A DNA stretch of 17,409 nucleotides from Zoogloea oryzae (lineage in GTDB: Bacteria > Pseudomonadota > Gammaproteobacteria > Burkholderiales > Rhodocyclaceae). The translations under genes and the position numbers were made by a program. The stretch spans positions 1-17,409 of the forward strand of contig NZ_BSPX01000085.1 of NCBI RefSeq assembly GCF_030161255.1. The letters run 5' to 3'. The notes beneath the pieces are model-generated. The model ran no database searches. It was given only the letters and a program-made list of their open reading frames with translations, and was not told where the DNA came from. This document shows positions 7,138 through 17,174 of this stretch, piece after piece (position 1 is the first letter of the stretch; each line of letters begins with the position of its first letter).

Positions 7138-9306
7138 TCAGTACTTCACGCGGGCGTAGTAGGTCTTCTCGGAGGCCTTGCGTGCATCCCCAAGGGTCCG
7201 GATGCCCATCTCGGCCAGCAGCGGAATCATCCGCAGGAAGACCTCGCCGGTGACGATCGCATCGCCGATCGCCGTGTGGCGCCCCATCACGCTCACGCCC
7301 ATGCGCTCGCTGATCGCCTCGAGACGGTGGGACTCCTGCGAGGGATGCAGCACCGCCGACAGCAGCAGGGTGTCGAGCACGGGCTGAGTGAAACGGATGC
7401 CGGTGCTCTCTTCCTTGAGCTGCAGGAAGCGCATGTCGAAGGCCGCGTTGTGGGCCACCAGCACGGTGTCTTCCGCAAAGGCGTGGAAGGCTGGCAGCAC
7501 CTTGGCCATGGACGGCTGACCGACCAGCATCTCCGGCGTGATGCCGTGGATCTTGGTGGAGGCTTCCGGCAGCTCTCGGAGCGGGTCCACCAGCTGATCG
7601 AAGGATTCGGACTTGAGCAGCTTGCCGTTCACGATGCGGGTTGCACCGATCTGGATGATCTCGTCGCCCTCCGACGGGTTGAGGCCGGTGGTTTCGGTGT
7701 CAAACACCGTGAAGGCCAGCTCGGAGAGCGGGCGGTCGTCCAGGGCGTGGCTGGCCTCGGTCTGCTTGAAGAGGTCGAAATCGTAGTACTCGGGTCGGCT
7801 GTCGCCCTTGAGGTAGGTGGTGGCTTCGACTTCGTTCTGGGGCGCGGCCGAGGGCAGCAGCAGGCGGAAGAAGGCGCGGTGCTGGGTCTTTTCGCGCTGC
7901 AGCCAGATCTCACCGTCGTGCCGGGCGACCACGTCGCGCACCGTGAGGGGCGAGCTCTCGCCGGCGAAGGTCATGGGCTCGAGCTCCCAGGCCATCACGG
8001 TCTCGGTGCTCATCGCCTGCCCGGACCAGATGAGGTCCAGATGCGCCAGCCGCCCGGCGGAGGTGAGCCGGAAGCGCACTTCGCGCACCTCGAACTCATC
8101 GGACAGCCGGCTGACGAGATAGCTGATGGCCTGCAGCAGCGAGAAACTATCCACCTTCACCCACACGTCCGGATCGATGCCTTCCAGCTTGGTGGGCAGG
8201 CCGAGCTTCTTTTCGACCCGGCGCTGGGCGGCGGCCACCAGATCGGCGCCGAGCATCTCGTCCAGTGGCCAGCGGGTCTTGAGGGAGTCGGCAAAGGCGT
8301 TGGCGGTCTCGTCGAGGCGGCGGCTCATGCCCTCCACCTCGTCGCGGACCACCTTCAGGAAGCGCTCCTTCAGATCGGCGTCGAGATCGGGGTACTCCAG
8401 CATCTCGGCTGCGGCCCGCAGGTTGGCCAGGGACGAACGGCTGCCCTCGGTGAGGGTGTGCAGCATCTGGTCACGCTTGGTCTCGGCCTCGAAATTACGC
8501 GTGATGTTGTCGAGCATCAGCACGAAGCCCGTGACGCTCGGCTCGGCGTCGGGCTCGCCGCCCGTGGCCAGCACCGGCGCCATCTGCACCCGCAGCAGCT
8601 GCCCGGCGCGGGTGGTGGTGACGAAGTTGGCCATCGGCTGGGCGCTCTGGCGGCGGATGCGCTCCTGGATGCTCTCGAGGGCATGGACGATCAGGCTGCG
8701 CTCGAAGACGAGATAGATCGAGCGCCCGAGGCCGATGATCTCGCCACCGCCAGCGGCGGTTGGCGCATCCGACAGCGCCTTGAACTGCAGCCGCGCCCGG
8801 TTGTTGTAGAGCAGGATGCGGCCATCCAGATTGCACACGACCACGCTCTGGTTGAGCTCGGACATCAGCGCGGCGAGGCGGTTGCGCTCTTCCTCGACGG
8901 ACAGCCGGGCCTCGCGGATGCGCGCCTCCACGTCTTCCTGCAGGCTGCGCCGCTGATCGGCGAGGTTGTTCACCGCCTCGGCAATGCGCTGCAATTCGGG
9001 CGAGCCTGCCGGCTTGACCCGACGGGATGGATCGGTGCCGACGATCAGCCCGACTTCGTCCGCCAGCAATGCCGGCTCGGCAATGGCCGACTGAGCGAAG
9101 GACTTCATCAGCACCGCCGCCGCCCCTGCGCCCACCATCGAGATCATGATGAGCAGCCCCAGCCGCGGGTTGAGAACGGGCTCGATCACCGCCTTTTCTT
9201 CGGGCGTCAGATCGCGCCACACGGCAAAGCCCGCCGCCGCCAGCACGCCGGCGACGAGGGCGCAGGCCGCGGCTATCGCCAGCGCCTGCCGGGCTTTCGG
9301 GCTCAT
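7138..9306 (-). CDS. Membrane PAS/pseudokinase protein fused to a DEDDh 3'-5' exonuclease
   Basis: 722-aa fusion. Two membrane helices (about 8-28 and 50-68) precede a coiled coil (about 105-150), a PAS-like domain (about 150-268), and a region in the place of HisKA and HATPase domains (about 275-485). A DnaQ/polymerase III epsilon-type exonuclease follows (about 530-700). The nuclease is complete: D536 and E538 in FDTETTG, D624 in VAHNAAFD, and H677 with D682 in HTAIGD. The kinase part is degenerate: LTEGSRSSLANLRAAAEML (285-303) has no phospho-accepting histidine, and the ATP-binding N box is replaced by ISYLVSRL. The ATG at 9306 overlaps the receiver gene's stop (ATGA); an open frame reaching 9591 lies in that gene and was rejected. 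Role unknown; a stand-alone proofreading subunit is unlikely given the membrane anchor. Confidence 0.88.
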   Translation of the reverse strand: MSPKARQALAIAAACALVAGVLAAAGFAVWRDLTPEEKAVIEPVLNPRLGLLIMISMVGAGAAAVLMKSFAQSAIAEPALLADEVGLIVGTDPSRRVKPAGSPELQRIAEAVNNLADQRRSLQEDVEARIREARLSVEEERNRLAALMSELNQSVVVCNLDGRILLYNNRARLQFKALSDAPTAAGGGEIIGLGRSIYLVFERSLIVHALESIQERIRRQSAQPMANFVTTTRAGQLLRVQMAPVLATGGEPDAEPSVTGFVLMLDNITRNFEAETKRDQMLHTLTEGSRSSLANLRAAAEMLEYPDLDADLKERFLKVVRDEVEGMSRRLDETANAFADSLKTRWPLDEMLGADLVAAAQRRVEKKLGLPTKLEGIDPDVWVKVDSFSLLQAISYLVSRLSDEFEVREVRFRLTSAGRLAHLDLIWSGQAMSTETVMAWELEPMTFAGESSPLTVRDVVARHDGEIWLQREKTQHRAFFRLLLPSAAPQNEVEATTYLKGDSRPEYYDFDLFKQTEASHALDDRPLSELAFTVFDTETTGLNPSEGDEIIQIGATRIVNGKLLKSESFDQLVDPLRELPEASTKIHGITPEMLVGQPSMAKVLPAFHAFAEDTVLVAHNAAFDMRFLQLKEESTGIRFTQPVLDTLLLSAVLHPSQESHRLEAISERMGVSVMGRHTAIGDAIVTGEVFLRMIPLLAEMGIRTLGDARKASEKTYYARVKY

Positions 9307-9677
9307 GCCGGGATATCCAGCAGGGATTTGACCTTGGCGACCAGTTCGCGGGTCGAGAAGGGCTTGGTCATGTAGCCGTCGGCGCCCATCGCCAGGCCCT
9401 TGGTGACTTCGGTCTCGCGCCCCTTGGCCGTGAGCATCAGGATGCGGGTGCCTTGCAGCCCGGCGTCGGCACGGATCTCCTGGCACACCTCGTAGCCGTT
9501 CTTGCGCGGCATCATCACGTCGAGCAGCACCAGATCGGGCGACTCGCTGCGCACCTTGTCGAGGGCTTCCTGACCGTCGTTGGCGATGCACACGGCAAAG
9601 CCCTCGCGCTTCATCAGGAACTCCAGGGAAATGACGATGTTTTGCTCATCGTCGGCGATCAGTATTTTTTTGGTCAT
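9303..9677 (-). CDS. Single-domain response regulator (receiver only)
   Basis: 124-aa CheY-like receiver with no output domain. The acidic pocket D9-D10, phospho-acceptor D53 in LLDVMMP, T83 and K105 are all present, so it should be phosphorylated. It starts from ATG at 9677 with a strong GGAGG ribosome binding site, 75 bp after the SSF-kinase gene, and its stop overlaps the next start. By context its donor is the adjacent kinase, which lacks the C-terminal receiver found in many relatives. It may be that lost domain as a separate protein, a phosphorelay step, or an allosteric partner of the membrane exonuclease protein. No DNA-binding regulator for the pathway is encoded in this window. Confidence 0.93.
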   Translation of the reverse strand: MTKKILIADDEQNIVISLEFLMKREGFAVCIANDGQEALDKVRSESPDLVLLDVMMPRKNGYEVCQEIRADAGLQGTRILMLTAKGRETEVTKGLAMGADGYMTKPFSTRELVAKVKSLLDIPA

Positions 9678-9708
9678 TTTGTCTTCCTCCCCTCCGCCGT
9701 CTGAAACA

Positions 9709-9722
9709 GGGACGCACGTCCC
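9709..9722 (-). other. Small hairpin between kinase and receiver genes
   Basis: A 6-bp GGGACG/CGTCCC stem with a 2-nt loop lies in the 75-bp gap between the SSF-kinase stop and the receiver start. It has no proper T tract (TGTTTC), so I do not call it a terminator. It may reduce readthrough or stabilise the downstream mRNA. A TACAAT hexamer (9750-9745, minus) could be a -10 element but has no matching -35. Confidence 0.3.
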
Positions 9723-9752
9723 GCCCCCATCCGCGGCGCATGAAATTGTAGT

Positions 9753-12509
<2,757 letters not shown>

Positions 12510-12519
12510 GCCTGCGCTC

Positions 12520-12711
12520 CTAGCGCTCGATGACCAGGGCCATCATCACGATGAGGGCCGCCCACACGCCGAAAACGTAGAGATACAGCACGGGAATGCC
12601 GAACCACATCCGGGCCGAGTCGAATGCCGACAGGATCGGATAGTTCACCAGCAGCCCGCCGAGCAGGAACAGGGCCACGAGACGCTGGCCGGTCAGTGTC
12701 GCCTTGATCAT
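12520..12711 (-). CDS. Small two-helix membrane protein before the SSF-kinase
   Basis: 63-aa protein with two hydrophobic segments (about 11-27 and 36-60), beginning MIKATLTGQRLVALFLLGGL and ending MALVIER. It has a strong GGAGG ribosome binding site and lies 10 bp before the SSF-kinase gene; the AGGAG for the kinase overlaps its stop codon. I do not recognise a named family. Its size, topology and position recall the small subunit that precedes the symporter in the other half of the locus, so it may be the partner of the kinase's transporter-like domain. That is inference from context only. Good translation signals and tight linkage make a spurious frame unlikely. Confidence 0.75.
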   Translation of the reverse strand: MIKATLTGQRLVALFLLGGLLVNYPILSAFDSARMWFGIPVLYLYVFGVWAALIVMMALVIER

Positions 12712-12820
12712 GTCGTCCTCCCGTCGCGCAATGTCACCCTGCGCTTATAACCCGTACAGACAGACTTGGCGAGGGTTGCGACGCGCCTTGGCGCCCGCCG
12801 CCGTCACGCGGACGACGGAC

Positions 12821-12853
12821 GAGAAAAAGGCGCGGAGTCCGCGCCTGTTTCTC
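12821..12853 (-). terminator. Intrinsic terminator after acs
   Basis: On the minus strand AGGCGCGG-ACT-CCGCGCCT forms an 8-bp stem directly followed by TTTTCTC. The outer bases GAGAAA/TTTCTC add six more pairs after one mismatch. It ends the acs transcript and separates it from the kinase operon, which starts 110 bp further on. Confidence 0.85.
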
Positions 12854-12965
12854 CCCCTCACACTCCCGGCCTGACAGCACCGGGCTCCTCCCTTGTTTAT
12901 TCTTTCGTGCGGCACACGCTGTTGTTTTTACGGCGCTTCGGGGGAAGCACCGGGGCGCTGGCCGC

Positions 12966-12985
12966 CCCCGGCCACAGGGCCGGGG
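12966..12985 (-). other. GC-rich hairpin in the acs 3' region
   Basis: CCCCGGCC-ACAG-GGCCGGGG is a perfect 8-bp stem with a 4-nt loop, 16 bases after the acs stop codon. No T tract follows. It probably caps or stabilises the mRNA end before the true terminator 110 bp downstream. The bases between the two hairpins carry no convincing gene. Confidence 0.5.
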
Positions 12986-13001
12986 CGGGTGATGCGGTTG
13001 A

Positions 13002-14960
13002 TTACTTGAGCTGTTCCAGGATCGCCGGGTTTTCCAGCGTCGAGGTGTCCTGGGTGATTTCCTCGCCCTTGGCCAGCTGACGGAGCAGACGGCGCATGAT
13101 CTTGCCGGAGCGGGTCTTCGGCAGGTTCTCACCGAAGCGGATGTCCTTCGGCTTGGCGATGGGGCCGATTTCCTGGCCAACCCAGTTCTGCAGTTCCTTG
13201 ATGACCTTGACGGCTTCGTCGCCGGTCGGGCGGGCGCCCTTCAGCACCACGAAGGCCACGATCGCTTCGCCGGTCAGATCGTCCGGACGGCCAACCACGG
13301 CAGCCTCGGCAACCTTCTCGTGAGCCACCAGGGCGGATTCGATTTCCATCGTGCCCATGCGGTGACCGGAGACGTTCAGCACGTCATCGATACGGCCGGT
13401 GATGGTGAAGTAGCCGGTGTCCTTGTCGCGGATCGCGCCGTCGCCAGCCAGGTACAGCTTGCCCTGGAAGTCAGCCGGATAGTAGGACTTCACGAAACGG
13501 TCGGGATCGCCCCAGATGGTGCGGATCATCGACGGCCACGGACGCTGGACGACCAGGATGCCGCCCTGGCCCCACGGCACTTCGGTACCGGTCTCGTCGA
13601 CCACCGCAGCCTGGATGCCCGGGAAGGGCAGGGTGCAGGAGCCGGGGACCAGCGGCGTGGCGCCGGGCAGCGGGGTGATCATGTGACCACCGGTTTCGGT
13701 CTGCCAGAAGGTATCGACGATCGGGCAGCGGCTGCCGCCGACGTTCTCGTAGTACCACTCCCAGGCGGCGGGGTTGATCGGCTCGCCGACGGAACCCAGG
13801 ATGCGCAGGGAGGACAGGTCGTAGTTCTTCGGATGCACGGCCGGGGTGTTGTCCGCAGCCTTGATCAGGGAGCGGATGGCGGTCGGCGCGGTGTAGAAGA
13901 TGTTGACCTTGTGATCCTGGATCATCTTCCAGAAACGGCCGGCGTCCGGGTAGGTCGGCACGCCTTCGAAGACGATCTCGGTGGCGCCGCAGGCGAGCGG
14001 GCCGTAGGTGATGTAGGTGTGGCCCGTGACCCAGCCGATGTCGGCCGTGCACCAGAAGACGTCGTCCGGCTTGATGTCGAACGTGTACTTCATGGTGAGG
14101 ATCGCGTGCAGCAGGTAGCCGCCGGTGGAGTGCTGGACGCCCTTCGGCTTGCCGGTGGAGCCGGAGGTGTAGAGCAGGAACAGCGGATGCTCGGCTTCAA
14201 CCCATTCCGGTTCGCAGACGTCGGACTGGGTGGCGAGCAGGTCGTCAGCCCAGATGTCGCGGCCGGCGACCATGGCGGTTTCGCCACCGGTGCGCTTGAC
14301 GACCAGGACGTTCTTGATGGACGGGCAGCCGCTGGCCAGCGCTTCGTCGGCAATGGACTTGAGCGGCAGGGCCTTGCCACCACGGTTCTGACCGTCGGAG
14401 GTGATCAGGGCCACGGCGCCGGCGTCGTTGATCCGGTCGGCCAGGGACTGGGCGGAGAAGCCGCCGAACACGATGGAGTGGGTGGCGCCGATACGGGCGC
14501 AGGCCTGCATGGCCACGACACCTTCGATGGACATCGGCAGGTAGATGACGACGCGGTCGCCCTTCTTGACGCCGAGGCTCTTGAGCGCGTTGGCAAACTT
14601 GCTGACGCGGCCGAGCAGATCCTTGTAGGTAACCTTGGAGACGTCGCCCTTGTCGCCTTCGAAGATCAGCGCGACCTTGTCGCCCAGACCGTTGTTGACC
14701 TGACGGTCAAGGCAGTTGTAGGAGACGTTCAGCTTGCCATCGGCAAACCACTTGAAGAACGGGGCGTTGCTCTCGTCGAGCACCTGGGTAAACGGGGTTT
14801 GCCAGTCGATCAGTTCCTTGGCGCGCTTGCCCCAGAAGCCTTCGTAATCCTGCGCAGCTTCCGCGCAAAGAGCCCGGTACGCTTCCATGCCCGACACGGC
14901 AGCGTTCTTCACCACCTCTTCAGACGGATAGTAGAGCTTCTGGGGGGTTTCGTTCGTCAT
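13002..14960 (-). CDS. acs: Acetyl-CoA synthetase (AMP-forming)
   Basis: Cytosolic enzyme that makes acetyl-CoA from acetate, ATP and CoA through acetyl-AMP; the high-affinity route for acetate use. The 652-aa length equals that of the E. coli and Salmonella enzymes. Motifs: ATP-binding loop YTSGSTGKPKG (264-274), WCTADIGWVTGHTY (303-316), the acetyl-pocket tryptophan W419 in TFWQTETGG, hinge region TGRIDDVLNVSGHR (521-534), and the catalytic lysine K620 in PKTRSGKIMRR. That lysine is the known target of inhibitory acetylation in this family. AGGAGAGG gives a strong ribosome binding site. It is monocistronic, with its own terminator, and is divergent from mshL across a 330-bp regulatory region. 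Downstream genes for sensing and uptake of acetate-type substrates agree with the function. Confidence 0.97.
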   Translation of the reverse strand: MTNETPQKLYYPSEEVVKNAAVSGMEAYRALCAEAAQDYEGFWGKRAKELIDWQTPFTQVLDESNAPFFKWFADGKLNVSYNCLDRQVNNGLGDKVALIFEGDKGDVSKVTYKDLLGRVSKFANALKSLGVKKGDRVVIYLPMSIEGVVAMQACARIGATHSIVFGGFSAQSLADRINDAGAVALITSDGQNRGGKALPLKSIADEALASGCPSIKNVLVVKRTGGETAMVAGRDIWADDLLATQSDVCEPEWVEAEHPLFLLYTSGSTGKPKGVQHSTGGYLLHAILTMKYTFDIKPDDVFWCTADIGWVTGHTYITYGPLACGATEIVFEGVPTYPDAGRFWKMIQDHKVNIFYTAPTAIRSLIKAADNTPAVHPKNYDLSSLRILGSVGEPINPAAWEWYYENVGGSRCPIVDTFWQTETGGHMITPLPGATPLVPGSCTLPFPGIQAAVVDETGTEVPWGQGGILVVQRPWPSMIRTIWGDPDRFVKSYYPADFQGKLYLAGDGAIRDKDTGYFTITGRIDDVLNVSGHRMGTMEIESALVAHEKVAEAAVVGRPDDLTGEAIVAFVVLKGARPTGDEAVKVIKELQNWVGQEIGPIAKPKDIRFGENLPKTRSGKIMRRLLRQLAKGEEITQDTSTLENPAILEQLK

Positions 14961-15290
14961 TTTTCACCTCTCCTCGTGTTTATATGAGTGTGCAACGTTG
15001 GATGCTCTGAAACCTTGCTGGCGGGGGACGAAGGCCGTACGACTGGGTACCACCGTTGTTGTCTTTTTTTGTACGGTGTTTCGGTCCTTGATCCGGCCGA
15101 GATTAGAGTCGTTCAATCTTACACATGACTTACACCCGTGTAAGGCTTTTTCCTGCAAAAAACTGCCGGGACACTCACCCACCCCCGATCCACGACGCCG
15201 TAACAGGACACTTGCAGGCACAAGCCTCCCACAGGAAAACAATTTTGGCATAAAATCAGGAGCTGTAAAAAAAGACATACACGTAAGACG
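14961..15290. promoter_or_regulatory. Divergent acs-mshL regulatory region
   Basis: 330 bp without a gene, AT-richer than its surroundings. It must hold the promoters of acs (minus) and mshL (plus). No consensus sigma70 pair is found for acs, which fits an activator-dependent promoter. For mshL a TAAAAT (15251-15256) could be a -10 without a good -35. The region holds a run of seven T (15064-15070), a cluster of three CTTACAC-type repeats (listed separately), and GGCCGTACG (15033-15041), which also occurs in the symporter promoter palindrome. Confidence 0.6.
15118..15144. promoter_or_regulatory. Triple CTTACAC motif, candidate regulator binding site
   Basis: CTTACAC occurs at 15118-15124 and again at 15129-15135, exactly 11 bp apart, and in inverted form GTGTAAG at 15138-15144. 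The last two make a perfect inverted repeat with a 2-bp centre. One-helical-turn spacing plus dyad symmetry is typical of sites bound by dimers side by side. It lies about 160-185 bp before the acs start and 147-173 bp before mshL. The protein that binds is unknown. Confidence 0.5.
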
Positions 15291-17174
15291 ATGAATTTCT
15301 TCACCTGGCTTTCAGGCGCACTGGCGCTGGCCACAGCGGGATGCGCATCCATGCCATCCAACCCGCCGTCGCCGGGCCACATCGGCGCGCAGGGGATTCC
15401 GGCGGAGCGTGCGAAAGGCATACCCCCCATCGTCGCCGACCTCATCCCCCTGCCCCGCCCCACGCCCGCTCCGGCGGCGGAAACCTACTCGGTTGTCGTC
15501 ACCAACCTGCGCATCCAGGATCTGCTCTTCGCCCTGGCCCGCGACGCCCGCATCAACATCGACATTCACCCCGGCCTCAGCGGCACGGTCACCCTCAACG
15601 CCATCAACCAGACCCTGCCCCAGATTCTCGCGCGCATCTCCCGGCAAGTGGACATGCGCTACGAGTTGGATGGCTCCAATCTGGCGGTGATGCCCGACAG
15701 CCCCTTCCTGCGCACCTACCGCATCGACTACGTCAACCTGAGCCGCAGCGTGTCTGGCACTGTTTCCACCAACACCCAGATCGCCACCAGCGGCACCGGC
15801 AACCTGCACGCAGCCGGCACCGGCCTGCCCGCCGGCACGCCGATCACCGGCGGCAACGTCTCCGCCACCCGCATCGAGAACGCCTCCCGCAACCAGTTCT
15901 GGGAGTCCATCGAAAAGAACCTCCGCGATCTGCTGCGCGAGACCGACAAGCTCCTCCCCGAGGGCTCCAGCGAAACCGTCGTCGAGAACGTCGAGACCAC
16001 CACGACCACCGGCACCGGCACCGGCATCGGCACCGGCGCCGCGCCCGCCGGATCTGCCGGGCGCAACCGCAACGCCCGCCCTGTCCAGGGCCAGCCCGCC
16101 GGCTTCGCCGCCAGCCCCAATCCGGCCGCCATGCAGAACGCCACCACCACGGTGGTGCACAAATCCACCTTCCGCGAGGCCGCCTCGATCATCGCCAACC
16201 GCGAGACCGGCGTCGTCACCGTGCGCGCCACCGGCCGCCAGCACGAAAAGGTGCGCGAATTCATCGATCAGGTGATGTCCGCAGCCCGTCGCCAGGTGCT
16301 CATCGAGGCCACCATCCTCGAAGTCGGCCTGTCCGACACCTACCGCCAGGGCATCGAATGGAGTCGCATCCTCGCCAGCGGCACCCGCTTCGGCCTCACC
16401 GGCCCCACCTTGGGCACCAGCACCGGCAACGCCATCCTGCCCTTCAGCGCCAGCTACCAGAGCGCCAACGGCATCGACTCGACGATCCGCCTCCTCGAAG
16501 GCTTCGGCACCGTCAAGGTGCTGTCCAGCCCCAAGCTGTCGGTGCTCAACAACCAGACAGCGGTCATCAAGGTGGTCGAGGAATTCGTCTACTTCGCCGT
16601 CCGGGCCGACACCACCCAGACCACCAACGCAGGCGCGCTCACCACCGTCACCACGACGCCCCAGGCGGTGTCCGTCGGCCTCGTGATGACCGTCACACCC
16701 CAGGTCAGCGACGCCGACGAGGTCATCCTCAACGTCCGCCCCACGATCTCCAGCATCGCCGACTTCCGCCGCGACCCGAACCCCAACATCCCCGCCAACA
16801 TCGCCAACCTCGTTCCCCAGATCCGCACCCGCGAGATCGAATCCGTACTGCGCCTGGGCGACGGCGAAACCGCCATCCTCGGCGGGCTGATGGAAGACCG
16901 CATCGACTACAAGACCGGCCGGGTGCCGCTCGCCGGGGCGATCCCGCTCTTCGGCGAACTCTTCACCAACCGCGACAACGCCATCCAGAAGACCGAGCTG
17001 GTGATCTTCCTGCGCCCGGTGGTGGTGCGCGAACCCAACCTCGTCGCCGCCACGCCGCACCTGCGCAGCCAGCTGCCCGGCCCCGGCTTCTTCACCGACA
17101 CGCCCCGTCCGGGCAGCCGGAACTTCCCCCCTCCGCAGCCCGATGCACCGTCAGCCCCGGGCGTCACGCCATGA
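15291..17174 (+). CDS. mshL: MSHA-type pilus biogenesis secretin MshL
   Basis: Outer-membrane secretin through which an MSHA-type (type IVb-related) pilus leaves the cell. The 627-aa protein has a hydrophobic N-terminus ending in a lipobox-like ATAGC (C18) and a Pro-rich linker. Next come an N domain (about 65-135, VTNLRIQDLLFALARDARIN) and the FWESIEKNLRDLL region (203-215). After a Thr/Gly-rich linker (235-282) follow a second N domain (about 290-330) and the secretin domain (about 335-577). That domain carries RRQVLIEATILEVGLSD (333-349) and the family signature VPLAGAIPLFGELF (545-558). The signal peptide lacks positive charges and position -3 of the lipobox is T, both atypical. The ATG has only a weak ribosome binding site; no other in-frame start exists nearby. 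It overlaps the next gene by ATGA. Confidence 0.88.
   Translation: MNFFTWLSGALALATAGCASMPSNPPSPGHIGAQGIPAERAKGIPPIVADLIPLPRPTPAPAAETYSVVVTNLRIQDLLFALARDARINIDIHPGLSGTVTLNAINQTLPQILARISRQVDMRYELDGSNLAVMPDSPFLRTYRIDYVNLSRSVSGTVSTNTQIATSGTGNLHAAGTGLPAGTPITGGNVSATRIENASRNQFWESIEKNLRDLLRETDKLLPEGSSETVVENVETTTTTGTGTGIGTGAAPAGSAGRNRNARPVQGQPAGFAASPNPAAMQNATTTVVHKSTFREAASIIANRETGVVTVRATGRQHEKVREFIDQVMSAARRQVLIEATILEVGLSDTYRQGIEWSRILASGTRFGLTGPTLGTSTGNAILPFSASYQSANGIDSTIRLLEGFGTVKVLSSPKLSVLNNQTAVIKVVEEFVYFAVRADTTQTTNAGALTTVTTTPQAVSVGLVMTVTPQVSDADEVILNVRPTISSIADFRRDPNPNIPANIANLVPQIRTREIESVLRLGDGETAILGGLMEDRIDYKTGRVPLAGAIPLFGELFTNRDNAIQKTELVIFLRPVVVREPNLVAATPHLRSQLPGPGFFTDTPRPGSRNFPPPQPDAPSAPGVTP
16011..16040 (+). 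repeat. GGCACC hexamer repeat inside mshL
   Basis: Five consecutive GGCACC-like hexamers (two perfect, then GGCATC, GGCACC, GGCGCC) encode the GTGTGIGTGA linker, residues 241-250, directly after a run of five threonines. The unit is a multiple of three, so slippage would change linker length without breaking the frame. Confidence 0.7.

Noticed and set aside
6796..9375. 859-codon plus-strand open frame opposite the DUF294 and exonuclease genes
   Set aside because: It is a mirror of high-GC codon bias in genes with clear homology on the other strand; its product is His/Gln/Arg-rich and low in complexity, with no recognisable domain.
9307..9591. N-terminal extension of the exonuclease fusion into the receiver gene
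   Set aside because: It lies in another frame of the conserved receiver, is Arg-rich, and would precede a normal membrane-anchor N-terminus; the ATGA overlap start is better.
9709..9722. Hairpin between kinase and receiver as an intrinsic terminator
   Set aside because: The stem is only 6 bp and is followed by TGTTTC rather than a T tract.
12734..13180. Open frame running from acs through its terminator, with a possible small peptide starting at a GTG after GGGAGGAG
   Set aside because: It crosses the terminator hairpin, is Arg/Ser/Pro-rich, and shows no conservation cue.
13320..14987. 555-codon plus-strand open frame opposite acs
   Set aside because: Antisense to a highly conserved enzyme; the Gly/Val/Asp-rich product is the usual shadow of GC-rich coding sequence.
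14961..15000. TATAAA near the acs start as a -10 element
   Set aside because: It would put the start of transcription on the ribosome binding site, and no -35 is at a usable distance.
15247..15263. Possible sigma54 (-24/-12) promoter before mshL (TGGCAT ... GGAGC)
   Set aside because: GG and GC are not at the required 10-bp spacing, and the -12 box does not match TTGC.
15312..17060. 582-codon minus-strand open frame opposite mshL
   Set aside because: Gly/Ala/Asp-rich shadow of the secretin gene with no domain and no start signals.
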